64,000 bases of DNA from Euglena gracilis (lineage: Eukaryota > Euglenida > Euglenophyceae > Euglenales). A program made the translations under genes and the position numbers. Positions 54,400 to 64,000 of the stretch are shown here, piece after piece (positions within the stretch are counted from its first letter, which is position 1; each line of letters begins with the position of its first letter). Location: positions 60,881,858-60,945,857 of the forward strand of contig CP154954.1 of assembly GCA_039621445.1 (NCBI GenBank), read 5' to 3'. Under the pieces are notes generated by a model. That model was not told where the DNA came from. It saw nothing but the letters and a program-made list of their open reading frames with translations, and ran no database searches.

Positions 54400-55689
54400 G
54401 TCGGCACCGCCGCCCCGACGGCCGGGCCCGACCCGCCCGGCAAGGTGTGGGCCAGGGGGGCCTTCCGACGTCGGCCGCCTCCCGTCCGTCCCTCCGTTCC
54501 GCGTCCCACCCGGGGGGTCTCCCTCTGTTCCTTCTTGTCTCGTTCCTTCTTGGGCCTTAAGGGTTTTTGTTCCATGGCTTCTCGCCGCGTTTCACTGCGT
54601 GGCACAACCTCACACCAACCCCCGTGGAATGCCAGGCAGTCCCACTCAATGGCCGTGGGGCTGTCGTTAAGAACCCTGGGGGCTCCCCTGTCCCACGGCT
54701 GCCTTGGGGCTGTGTTCCCAGCGAAAGGATGCCGCCACTCTTAACCCGTGGCCGATTTTGGGATATCCAAACCGGCCGACCCCCCCCCCCCGGCAATGAC
54801 CGGGTGGTTTCTGAAAAAAGTGCCTGGCTGTTAGAAGAATGGATTGTGGGTTTATCAACTCTTCCACTCGAATCGTCTGCTGCAGACCCACCTCTCTCCA
54901 ACACAATGGAAGAAAGGTGGACAGAATTTTTCTCCAAAGCCTTTATCCACCGCGTCACTCTGCTGCCAACCCCCACCTCCGGGGGGTCGGGCCAAACCCA
55001 AGGCAGTCACTGCGGAACCACCCGTCAGGGCGGGAGGGCCCCTCTGCCGCGGATGAAGGTCCGTCGGTCTGGCGGCCTGGCCAGCCCCCGCGTGGCGGTT
55101 GGGTGGCGCTCAGGGCTGACCACTCGCGGCCGTGAGCCTCAGGCAGGAGTGCAACTGGCGAACGACTCTCCAGCAGTTGGAAAGGCGTGGATTAGTAATG
55201 TGTAATTGTGATTTTATAATCATAAAAATTTTATACGCTATAAAATTATAAAAGGAAACCCCTCCAATCAACCCGGGTCTCATTTTTGAGTCCGTTGCTG
55301 GAAACCTCCAGGGGGGGGGGGTCTTATTTTGAGGGGGGTCCTATTTTTGGATTTTCCTTGACCGACCCAGGCCTGAAAAAAAACATTTTTCAGGTTTTCC
55401 CAAAAACACTAAAAATTTTCCATCGGCGCTTCATGCCATCTGGAATTTGGTTCAATTTGATTTTTACCATATTTTTGTAATCAAAAATCTGAAATTTTTG
55501 ATAGTTCACATTTTTTGTGTATAAAATTGGGGTTTTTGGTAATTTTTCGCCGAAAATTTCACCGTCTCTGGCATTTCGCGCCGTCAGGGGGGTCTTATTT
55601 TGGAGGAGGCTTATTTTTGGATTTTTGCTCGATCAGCCCAGGGGGGGGATCATTTTGGGAGGTTATACGTAATTTTAATCATGAAATAT

Positions 55690-55860
55690 GTATATTATAA
55701 TTGGATGTAATATACATGTAATATTATATATATATATATATATAATTAATATTTTATACATATATAATATTATATATTACATATATATATGTAATTATAT
55801 AATAATTACATAATAATACATGTAATATATATAATTACACAATTATAAATTATAATTTAT
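55690..55860. repeat. ATATAT-rich island
   Basis: About 170 bp of TA, ATAT and ACATATAT words; non-coding. Confidence 0.9.
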
Positions 55861-56169
55861 TTGCCCACTGATTGGTTGCCTTCTTTCTGTCCTTGTTTCG
55901 GTCGTTCCTCCCCAATGCAGTTGCCCCCCCCACGGTTCCCCCCAGCATCGGTCGGTCCTGCCCACAGCGGGCGCGGTTCCTGGGCCGCGTGCCGCACCTC
56001 CGCGCCACGCTTGGCGCCGCCGCCCCGCCGCCGCTATCGCCGCCGCGGGAGGCGGAGGGGGCGGTGGAGGGCCGGGAGGAGATCGAGGCGCTGGCGGCGG
56101 CGCTGCGGGCAGGGTTCGCTGGCAGGAGGGTGCCCCCCCCCAAGCTTAGGTTAACCGCCCAGAGCCCCC

Positions 56170-56294
56170 CAGGGTTTGATATAAGGAGGGCGTACATGGT
56201 TTAGGTGGGGGGGTGTCCCCCCACCCCCCCTCCTGGCCTGCAGGGGGGGGGGGGTCCGGACCACCCCCCCCACCTGTCCTTATATCAAACCCTG
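56170..56294. mobile_element. Short hAT-like MITE (family B), 125 bp
   Basis: Perfect inverted ends CAGGGTTTGATATAAGG / CCTTATATCAAACCCTG, with only the GTACATGGTTTAGGTGGG and TGGCCTGCAGGGG segments inside: an internal-deletion form. The flanks share AGCCCCCC, consistent with a 7-8-bp duplication. Confidence 0.9.
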
Positions 56295-56933
56295 AGCCCC
56301 CCAGGGAAACTGTCCTCCACCCTCTGTCCCTGATAATATGTCCCCATGGGGACCTGTCTCCTACCCTTGTGCCCACTGGCCTGTCTCTTGACGTTTTTCT
56401 GAAAATTTTTATTTTTTTGGTTAAAAAACACATTTTTTTGAGTTGAAAAGATTGCACGCATTTTTCCTGGTTTCGGATCACAAACGTGCGAAGGAATCGT
56501 TTTCGGATTTTTCTTTCGCCCGGAGTCGAAAAAGTCAACTTTTTTTTCTTCTGTTCCCGTACTCGCTGCTTTGTCCGGAGGGAGGATTTGCTTCGGAAGG
56601 GGCGGTGGCAGGGGTGTCCCCCTGAGGGGGGTCCGGCCTAACCCCCGCCCGGCCGCCTACCCTGGATCAAACCCTGGCGGCGGGCCCGAACTGCGGCGGC
56701 CGGCGGCAGCGTGGAGGCCGGGACGTTGGGCAACGGGCAGCCGACCCACGAGGGGCCAGCGCCCGCTTTGGGCTGCGTGAACCGTTGCCCGACTGTTGGG
56801 GTGTGTTAAACTGCCATTAGCATGTGCAGTTTAATCCAATCTCTCCGGTCGTTCAAGTGTTGTATTCGCAAGAAATTTTATCTTGCAGAATTGCACCTTC
56901 ACGTCCCACCATCATATGAAACATTTTTATATG

Positions 56934-57141
<208 letters not shown>

Positions 57142-57206
57142 ATATGTATAAATACATGTTCACGCCGATGAGTGGTTTTGAGGCTGCCCAACGTGGGGTT
57201 GCGCCA

Positions 57207-59211
57207 GGGTCAGCGGCCGCTGCCGGCCCGGCTGTTCCGGCTCGCCCTCGGGGTGGGGGGCACCGGCCTCATCCTGGCGGCGGACCTCGCCCGCCGCCTC
57301 TTCGCCCCGACCACCGCCTTCTCCCTGCGCCCATCGGGCCTCGTGAGCGGCGCCGCCAGCAACGACCAGCCAATGGCCCGCCTCCAGGCCAGGCCTCCCG
57401 CGGGCGAAGTGTTGGCAGTCGAAAGGTCGGAAGCTTTTTTCCCGCAAAGAATTTGCGCGTTTGGGGATTTCTGAATCGCAGAGAAAGCGGGGGGAAAGGC
57501 TTCACAGGTGCCGAACAACGTCACATGTTTGTCCTCCGGAGGCAATTTGGGCAGCAGCACTCTCAGAACAATGTTTCTTCTTTGTCCTGAGAAAGGTAAG
57601 CTGATGCAGAGATCCTTTACAATTATAGGCCAGAGGACATTTTGAGGGGAGCAGCTCACAAACAATGAGGGCAGAGCTGCTTCACAGTGTGGTGTGTCAC
57701 AGCCTCCGAACTCCAGGCTGCGGAAAGCAAGGCATGCAATCGCCCAAAGTAATATACCAAATTTTGGGTCCTATCACGTTTTTCTTTAAAGCTCTGCAAA
57801 AAAGGGAGTTCTTTGTAGTGCCCAAGCCCAAGGTGATGAGCCGTGAAATTTTATGGACTTGTTTTGCGAACCCCACAGGAAACGTTTTCCTGGGACTCCA
57901 TTATTTTAAATGCACGCTGACCTGTCTTCTGGGAATTAGGAAGGAAGGAATTAGAAAAATGCATCTCTTTTGAAGAAAAAAATACACGAACTTTCTGGGA
58001 CTCTATCACCAATATCTGAAGGACCTGTTTTTTTTTATTTGCTTAACAGGTCGGATCATGCACTCACCTCCCCCCAAAGAAAGCAGTCTCTCTCCGTATC
58101 CTCCTGGGTATCCTACCTCTGAGTGAGCACTGAGCTGTCTGTCTAGAGACAGTTGCCCTAAAAAGAGAAGGAGCAGTTATTGGCTCGGGAAGTCTGCTGC
58201 AGAGCCTGAGCGAGGTGGTCCGCACGTTGCGGGTGGAGCAGGTGGCGTTTGCCGGCGCCCGCCGGGAGGGGGTCCCACCGGCGAATGTTTTTGGGCTTCG
58301 GGCTTGGGGGTTTGCCGCGATGCACACTTTTTGAGCCCCCCACCGGGCAGGGCTCACCTCTTGGGCGAAGCATCAAGACAGGAAGTACCTCCCCCCCCTT
58401 GTCCATCGACCGGCCTTGTCCAACGACCACCCCCCTGGTCAGTAGCGACCTTCTTCCAGGTGATCTTTTTTTCCAGACATTCGCGTTTTTGACCGCAGTC
58501 TTGTCTAACGACCACGCCCCGGTCAGTAGCGATATTTGGCCGAAAGAGCGACCCCCCCCCCCGGTCAGTAGCAGTATTTAGCAGTCGTTGGACGGGGGGG
58601 GAGGTATGAACCCTGCGTTTTTTTGCTGTTTTTTTTTAACTCCCACCGTCATTTTTCCCAGTTGTAGGGTTAGTTTTGGAATTTGCCAGAGAACTGATCT
58701 TGCTGTTGTCTAGCAGTCCCGTTTCCCTAGGGTGACAACTGATGTTTGGTTTCCCCAGGGCCGTTGAAACATGAGAGCTCAGTCCCTTTCCTGAAGGACC
58801 CATTGACCACAATGGTGGCTGCATTTTTGAAAGTCTCTCGGGGAAGCTTTCCTCAGGCTTCTGGTCGCTGACTTGCCAGGCTGCAGCCAGGGGAAAGCTT
58901 TCATTGGGGGTGGGGGGGCAGCGATGGTGCAGGCAGGACTGTCCATAACATGTTACAGTGTCACGTGTGACTGCGCATGACATGGTCAGCAGCTCTGTGG
59001 GCATCGCCCTCCGACTGGGAGGACCGCTCCCGCCCTCAGCTTTGACCGGGTGCTGGCCCTCTGCTACCTCAACGGCGACCCAGACGACCTGGAGCTGAGC
59101 TGCTACGCGGACGGGGTGATGGGGGCGCCTCTGTTCCGGGGCTGCTGCCTCGTGCTGGACTATGCCCACCGGCGTGTTTCTGTGGCGCAGTCCCGCGAGG
59201 GCGAGGAGTGA
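57207..59211 (+). CDS. Degenerate retropepsin-like gene, 3' exons
   Basis: Exons: about 57207-57342 (acceptor GCGCCAG, reads [20 protein letters not shown], donor gtgagc), about 58188-58300 ([20 protein letters not shown]) and 59040-59211 ([20 protein letters not shown], then [14 protein letters not shown] and TGA). The first aligns with the DTG strand of the upstream gene, but GVG replaces DTG. The last has the (V/I)(L/M)Gx.LL-like motif and closing strand of the fold. Lacking the catalytic aspartate, it should be inactive as a protease and may be a scaffold or a diverging tandem duplicate. It may form one protein with the upstream gene, or start with the exon near 55,918. Confidence 0.5.
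58395..58605. repeat. Diverged family-C-like repeat
   Basis: CTTGTCCAACGACCACCCCC, two further CTTGTC.AACGACCAC-type words and three GGTCAGTAGC words, ending GTCGTTGGACGGGGGG. It resembles the GTCGTACGAC elements with different core words. Confidence 0.5.
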
Positions 59212-62200
59212 CCTGCCTACCAGGTCACCCCCCCCCCTGGCATGACCCTGGTGACTCCTGGGAGGCCAGGAGTGGTCTCCCCACACAAGACAGATGCAAC
59301 TGCCCGCTGCCCCATCTCCTCTTCGCACCGACCTTCCTCCGACGTTGTTGCGTGCCGCACTCTGACCCGCCACGCTTTGACGTCTGTATAGACTTGCCAC
59401 AAAAAGGCACAGCAAGTCCTTCATCGGGGGGGGGGGTCAAAATGCTCATAACGACGAGAGGTTAGACACTGGAGTTATCTTCCTTGACTCGGGGAGTCCA
59501 GGAGTCCAGGGAGTCGAGTGGGAGGGAGGGGCGGATATATTTGGCCCAAAAGAAATCACCATCAGGGTACCCGACCAACAACTTTAAAATATATCTGAGC
59601 ATGGCCTCCATCTTCCTGTGTGCTAGCTGTTATAATTTTTATATTTTTTCCTAATTACTGGGGTGTCTCCAGAAGCGCAAGATGGGTGACGCCCCCAACT
59701 GCCAGTCGCAAAAAGGGGTGCCCCATTTCCCTTCCACCACCTCCCACAAGGACCGACTTCGGCTCACCAAAAAATAAAAACCCCTCCGAACTGCTGCGAA
59801 GGCAGAGAACACGAAATGAAAAGATATCCAGATATCGTAGCATCACAAACAAGCTCAAGAATCGTGGAAACCAAAAGGAGCGACCAATATGGAACAGCCC
59901 CAAAGTGCACAAAAAAATTCTTTAAATGATGTGCTCAATTAGTAATAACCCCCTCCGCAGCCGACTTCAGGTGTCCAAATAATGAATTGTGGGTTTAGAA
60001 TTTGAGGGGGGAGGCTTACTGGGGACACTGGCATCTTCCAACACTGACAGGTGGGGCAGTCACCTGGATCCTGACAGTTCCTCGGGGGCGACACTCTCCC
60101 GGGAATAAATGCAGCAAAAACCCCCCCAACGTGGGGGAGGTTGCACTGCAGGATTGGTCAATGATGATCAATTTTGGACCACTTGCAGTCCCTTTCCCGC
60201 CCGATCAGAGGTTCCTTAAAGCAAGGGCGGGCACCCACTCACCCCCCCACCCGCAGCCCCACCCCCCATGGGAGTCTCTGAAGAGAGCTGACTGCTGTGG
60301 TCAAATTTGGAGCCAAAACGTTTTTCGGCATTGCATTCAGAGGATACCTCTGGGAAGGGGTTCACCTCCTGTTCCGTGTGAACCAACGTCCGACAAACCG
60401 GATTCCCCCGAACTAGGGAAAATGGGCCTCCCGGGGGGGGGGGGGGGCCCACTGGGTGGGGCCCCTGGGGTTCCCGGGTCTGCAAATCAGATTTGACTGA
60501 TTGGGCTGATCACGCTTTTCTGGGCGGGGGGCAAAGACCCCCACACCCCAGTGGGAGTTTTGCAATTGATTTTGGTTGGTGGATTTTTTAGGGCAAAGGA
60601 CTGGCTAATCACTTGTGCAAGAGGGGGGATCCCAACAATTTGGTGAGACCTCTCCCATCCGGGGAAAAGCAATCACACGAGCTCAGCTGATGTCTGTGCT
60701 TTGGGGGCTTCGAGATGATTCTCTTCACAAAACTCCAGTGGGTTTTTTTTGCAATTGTAGATGAATTTGGCACACTGTGGAGCGTTCAACTTTGCAAAGG
60801 AAAACCAACAATGAGGCGAAAAACTGGCTTGTGAACTCAGCAAGTCTTGGCTCAAGCGCAATCGCTCAAACAACAAGCCATTTTGAATGTCTTTAGGGAA
60901 ACTTGAACGAATGCATTCGGGGCTTAGGGCACTCCAACAAACATGAGAAAGGTGGGGGGGGGAGGCATATGGCAGAATGCCCGCGAAATCCCACTCCACA
61001 GATTATGCAAGCCCCTCCGCAAGTTTATGCCTGAGGGTTGTTTATGCATCCGCAAGTTTATGCCAAAGAAACTGTAAAATACATTTATCTTAAAAAAAAT
61101 CAGGCAGAATAAAGTGGCCATAGCAGCCCGATTTTTTCCTTCTGGAACCTGCTTTTTTGCTTTCTTTTTCCCGCGAAATCTCAACAATGGCGTTTTTTTG
61201 TTCGTGGTGCACGATTTGTCCTGCGCAGCCTCCCCCTTCTTTTCGTGTCATCCAATGGGACGCGGACTCAGCAAGCCCCGCTCCACGCTCGAGGGGAAAC
61301 GCAAGCGCCTGGTGTCCAAGGACGCCCGCTCACAATCACCCTCATGCTGTCGCCTGGTCTTCGCGCTCCATCGTTGGGTTGTGCCACATGTTTTTTGGGA
61401 GGATGGAGGGGTCGGACCCCCTCCCCCCCCCCCCGGGGGGAAATGGGTCACCTGCAAGGCGTTTACCCCCATATTTTCCATATTTTTCCATACTTTCCAA
61501 AGCACCCATAAAATTTTGTCGCCCCAAAATGACCTCTGAAAACCGATGCTCGCAGAAAATTTGGCTTTTTTTTTTTACCCCCAGAGTTTAGTTTCTCCGC
61601 CCTCGCTGACGTGTGGTGAAGTTTGGGCGCTCTGTACGACACACAAGTTCACAAAGTGCTGGATTTTCTGGATTGTCTTGCATGAGTTTTGATGTGTGCC
61701 CCTCCCCTGCGCCGCTCAGCGATCGCATGCTCCTGCAGTGCTTCCCGCGGCAGAAGCGCCTCGGACAGGGGCCGTTTGGGCTACCAGCGGCAAAAAAAAG
61801 CCCACAAAAGTGACCCGGCGCGGAAGGCACAATTGTGGTCCGTTTTCCCTTGGGTTCCAGGGTGGCCGACCTCGTTTACCAAACCCGGGGACAGGGGGTT
61901 ATTTCCATTCTTCCAAAGCTAGCCTGTCATTTTTTTTGGAAAACCAGTCAGTCATTACCCCCCCCCCTAAAATAATGCTTAAAATGCTCCCCCACGTGCC
62001 AAGCCAAGAGGAAGCGCCGCCCAGAAGCCTCTTCGTACAAGCAAGATAGCTACCTCCGACCCCCCCCCCACTCCTTCCCTTATTTCCGGCGGAAGCTGGT
62101 TTTCAGGTCTGATTTAAAGTAGTTTTTTAGGTCAGATTTCTCCTTCCCCGCCTTCAGCGCCGAAGGAATTTTTTTTTGGGCAGTGCCTTGGTGGGTGGGG

Positions 62201-62662
62201 GGTTGTCGACCCCTCTCCACCTCCCGGGTGGGGGCGACCTGTGTACTGCCGGTGGGCCACTGCTATGGGGGGTCCATCACCTGAGAGCAGTAATTCTTAA
62301 TTCAAAAACTGCGGGCGTGGGTGGCAGGGGGGCCTGGGGAAAGGGGGATGGCACCCACCCACCCATCCACTCCCACAGGCACCAGGTACCCTGGCAGGGG
62401 GAGGTGCAGGGAGGCGTGGTGGAATCCTTTTGTTTCCGGAATTTTTTTGTTCTGCCCATGCTAGCATGACGATGGTCGCGAATCCATAGGACCGTTCATG
62501 CTTTCCCAGCCATTAGCCATCCCTCTTCCCGTACGCATCGGGTGTGCGACAGCAGCAGGAAACCACCGTCAGCACTGCCGGCCCCTCCGTTGCGACTGTC
62601 TGGCCCCTCCCGCCGCCGACCGCCCCCTGGCCGGGACCGCCGGGGGAGAGTACGGGTCGGTG
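59212..62662. other. Intergenic region, no certain gene
   Basis: About 3.4 kb. Small open pieces near 61,258 (ATG, GRGLSKPRSTLEGKRKRLVS, basic) and 61,700-61,810 (DRMLLQCFPRQKRLGQGPFG) might be exons of an unrecognised gene, but splice support is weak. Around 61,925-61,960 is a word shared with the family-A MITEs (AAAACCAGTCAGTCATT). Confidence 0.35.
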
Positions 62663-63014
62663 ATGGACAACTTCATCGAGCTGCCGGATGAAACCATCGC
62701 GTACACCGGGCAGGGGAGGCCGCCTGCCTGGAACGGAAATCCCCCAGCCCCCTCTTTCCCTGCCCCCTTCTTTTTTTTGGCCAGTGGGGTTCATTTCCCC
62801 CCAACCGGAGTCTCCTCAACCCCCTGTCCCATACCAATGAGTGCCCCCAGCTTTTCAATTTTGATTATATGGCCCGAGAATTTCCCTGTCGCCAATGGCA
62901 GGTACCCCCCAGTGGCAGGGCAGTGGGATTGGCCTGCCCTGGCACGGAGGTGGCGGAGAAGTACAAGTTGGCCGCCTCCATTGCAAACGAAGTACTGCGG
63001 ACCGTCTGCGATGG
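62663..63014 (+). CDS. PA2G4/EBP1-like protein, N-terminal exons (runs off window)
   Basis: Proposed start ATG at 62663 (MDNFIELPDETIAYTG). A second exon, 62902-63014, reads TEVAEKYKLAASIANEVLRT and VCDG before donor gtgtga. The V..KYK.A..IAN.VLR segment corresponds to the first helix of proliferation-associated protein 2G4, a catalytically inactive methionine-aminopeptidase-fold protein of ribosome biogenesis and translation control (the plant form is EBP1). The remaining exons would lie beyond 64,000. A genuine type 2 methionine aminopeptidase is less likely from this segment. The link between the two exons is not proven; the first exon's donor is uncertain. Confidence 0.5.
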
Positions 63015-63535
63015 TGTGATTTTGGAATCCCTGTGCTTCGTTGAGACAAGAGAGGATTCTCTGCGTCCTGATGCATTCTTTTGCTGAGGGGTCCAAGGGG
63101 AGGAATTTGCCGGTATTGTGCTCCAGGGGGGGGGGGGGGGCGGAACGTAGGAAAAGGGTTCCAAAATTTTCTTCGTGTCTTCTCTCCCAGCCAAGAAGTA
63201 GTTGGTTTCTGGGTCAACCTTGCCGACAGGGAGTTGCCCCCCCCCCCCTGTATTTGCTAATTTGGCTGAAAGCAAATATCTCGGGGGGGGGGGGTATACC
63301 CCTCATTTAAGTGCACAGTGTCACACCCTGAGCCTCCGAAAGTAAGTACAAAAAAGTGCCGCCAAACGCCATTGTTCACTGAACCAGTCCCAGGAAGTCC
63401 AATAAGTGTGCTGCCCTGAGGGTCCGGAACCACTGTCCAAAAATGTGTAAACCCCGTGCACTTGAGTGGGAGGGTGGGTTAGGTGTTTGTTGGGTGTTTG
63501 CCCGTCCCACACCCTCCCATTATGCAGGGGGGGGG

Positions 63536-64000
63536 GGAATGCGTTTCGCATTTTTTCGCATTTTTGCGCATTTTTTGCGCATTTTTTCAAATTTTCCAAA
63601 AATGCGCATTTTTGCGCACTTTTTCGCATTTTTTGCGCATTTTTTCGTTTTTTTTTTCAGCACATTTTTTTGCTTTTTGGCACATTTTTTCGTGATTTTC
63701 CAAAATTTTCGCATTTTTTTACCATTTTTGCAATTTTTTTGCAAAAATTTGAAATTTTTGACTTTTTTTGAAACGTACATTTTCCTCATTATTCTACATA
63801 ATTTCTTCAAATTTGGTGCCATGTTTTTGGGTAATTTTTGCATTTTCGTGATTTTTGCACATTTTTTCTCGGATTTTGCACATTTTTTCGCATTTTTTTT
63901 GCGCATTTTTTCGTTTTTTTTTCAGCACATTTTTTTGCTTTTTGGCACATTTTTTCGTTATTTTCCAAAATTTTCGCATTTTTTGACCATTTTTGCAATT
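63536..64000. repeat. TTTTTTCGCATTTTTGCGCA low-complexity array
   Basis: Tandem, degenerate units of GCGCATTTTTT/CGCATTTTT. A longer unit of about 250 bp is repeated (compare 63,636-63,760 with 63,898-64,000). Minus-strand Lys/Asn/Cys-rich frames here are artefacts of the repeat. Confidence 0.9.

Noticed and set aside
63520-63998. Lys/Cys-rich minus-strand proteins
   Set aside because: Artefacts of the GCGCATTTTTT tandem repeat.

Overview
The window looks like nuclear DNA of a photosynthetic eukaryote, probably an alga of the plant lineage. Real coding sequence is in short GC-rich exons bounded by GT/AG sites. The introns are long and T-rich, packed with poly-G/poly-C tracts, microsatellites and short inverted-repeat transposons. 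Recognisable genes include a DUF760 protein (a plastid-associated plant/algal family) and a protein resembling the plant peroxin APEM9. I cannot name the species. No rRNA, tRNA, CRISPR array or bacterial-type operon was seen.

Layout on the + strand: a short unidentified gene end with a twin-arginine-like signal (about 1.4-2.25 kb); the DUF760 gene (about 3-13.6 kb); an APEM9/PEX26-like tail-anchored protein (18.0-27.8 kb); an unidentified gene (28.6-33.1 kb); a retropepsin-like aspartyl protease gene (33.9-54.4 kb) followed by a second degenerate retropepsin-like gene (57.2-59.2 kb); and the first exons of a PA2G4/EBP1-like gene that runs off the right edge.

The most unusual part is 38.58-53.60 kb. 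It lies inside the last visible intron of the first protease gene, and the flanking exons join in phase across it. This block carries at least two substantial spliced genes on the opposite strand. One encodes a ParB/Srx-fold-like protein of about 804 residues. The block also carries about 20 copies of an 18-bp palindrome (consensus GAAGCGGWWWWCCGCTTC) that I did not see elsewhere in the window. Palindromes sit in seven of the ten introns of the ParB-like gene. A ParB-like gene surrounded by clustered palindromes recalls the bacterial ParB-parS arrangement; that parallel is inference. The block is itself split by about 5.5 kb holding hAT-like MITEs, a second inverted-repeat family and four central exons of a cystathionine beta-lyase gene, one of them interrupted by a MITE with an 8-bp target duplication.

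Exon limits were deduced by eye from reading frames, splice consensus and phase. Coordinates marked 'about' may move by tens of bases.
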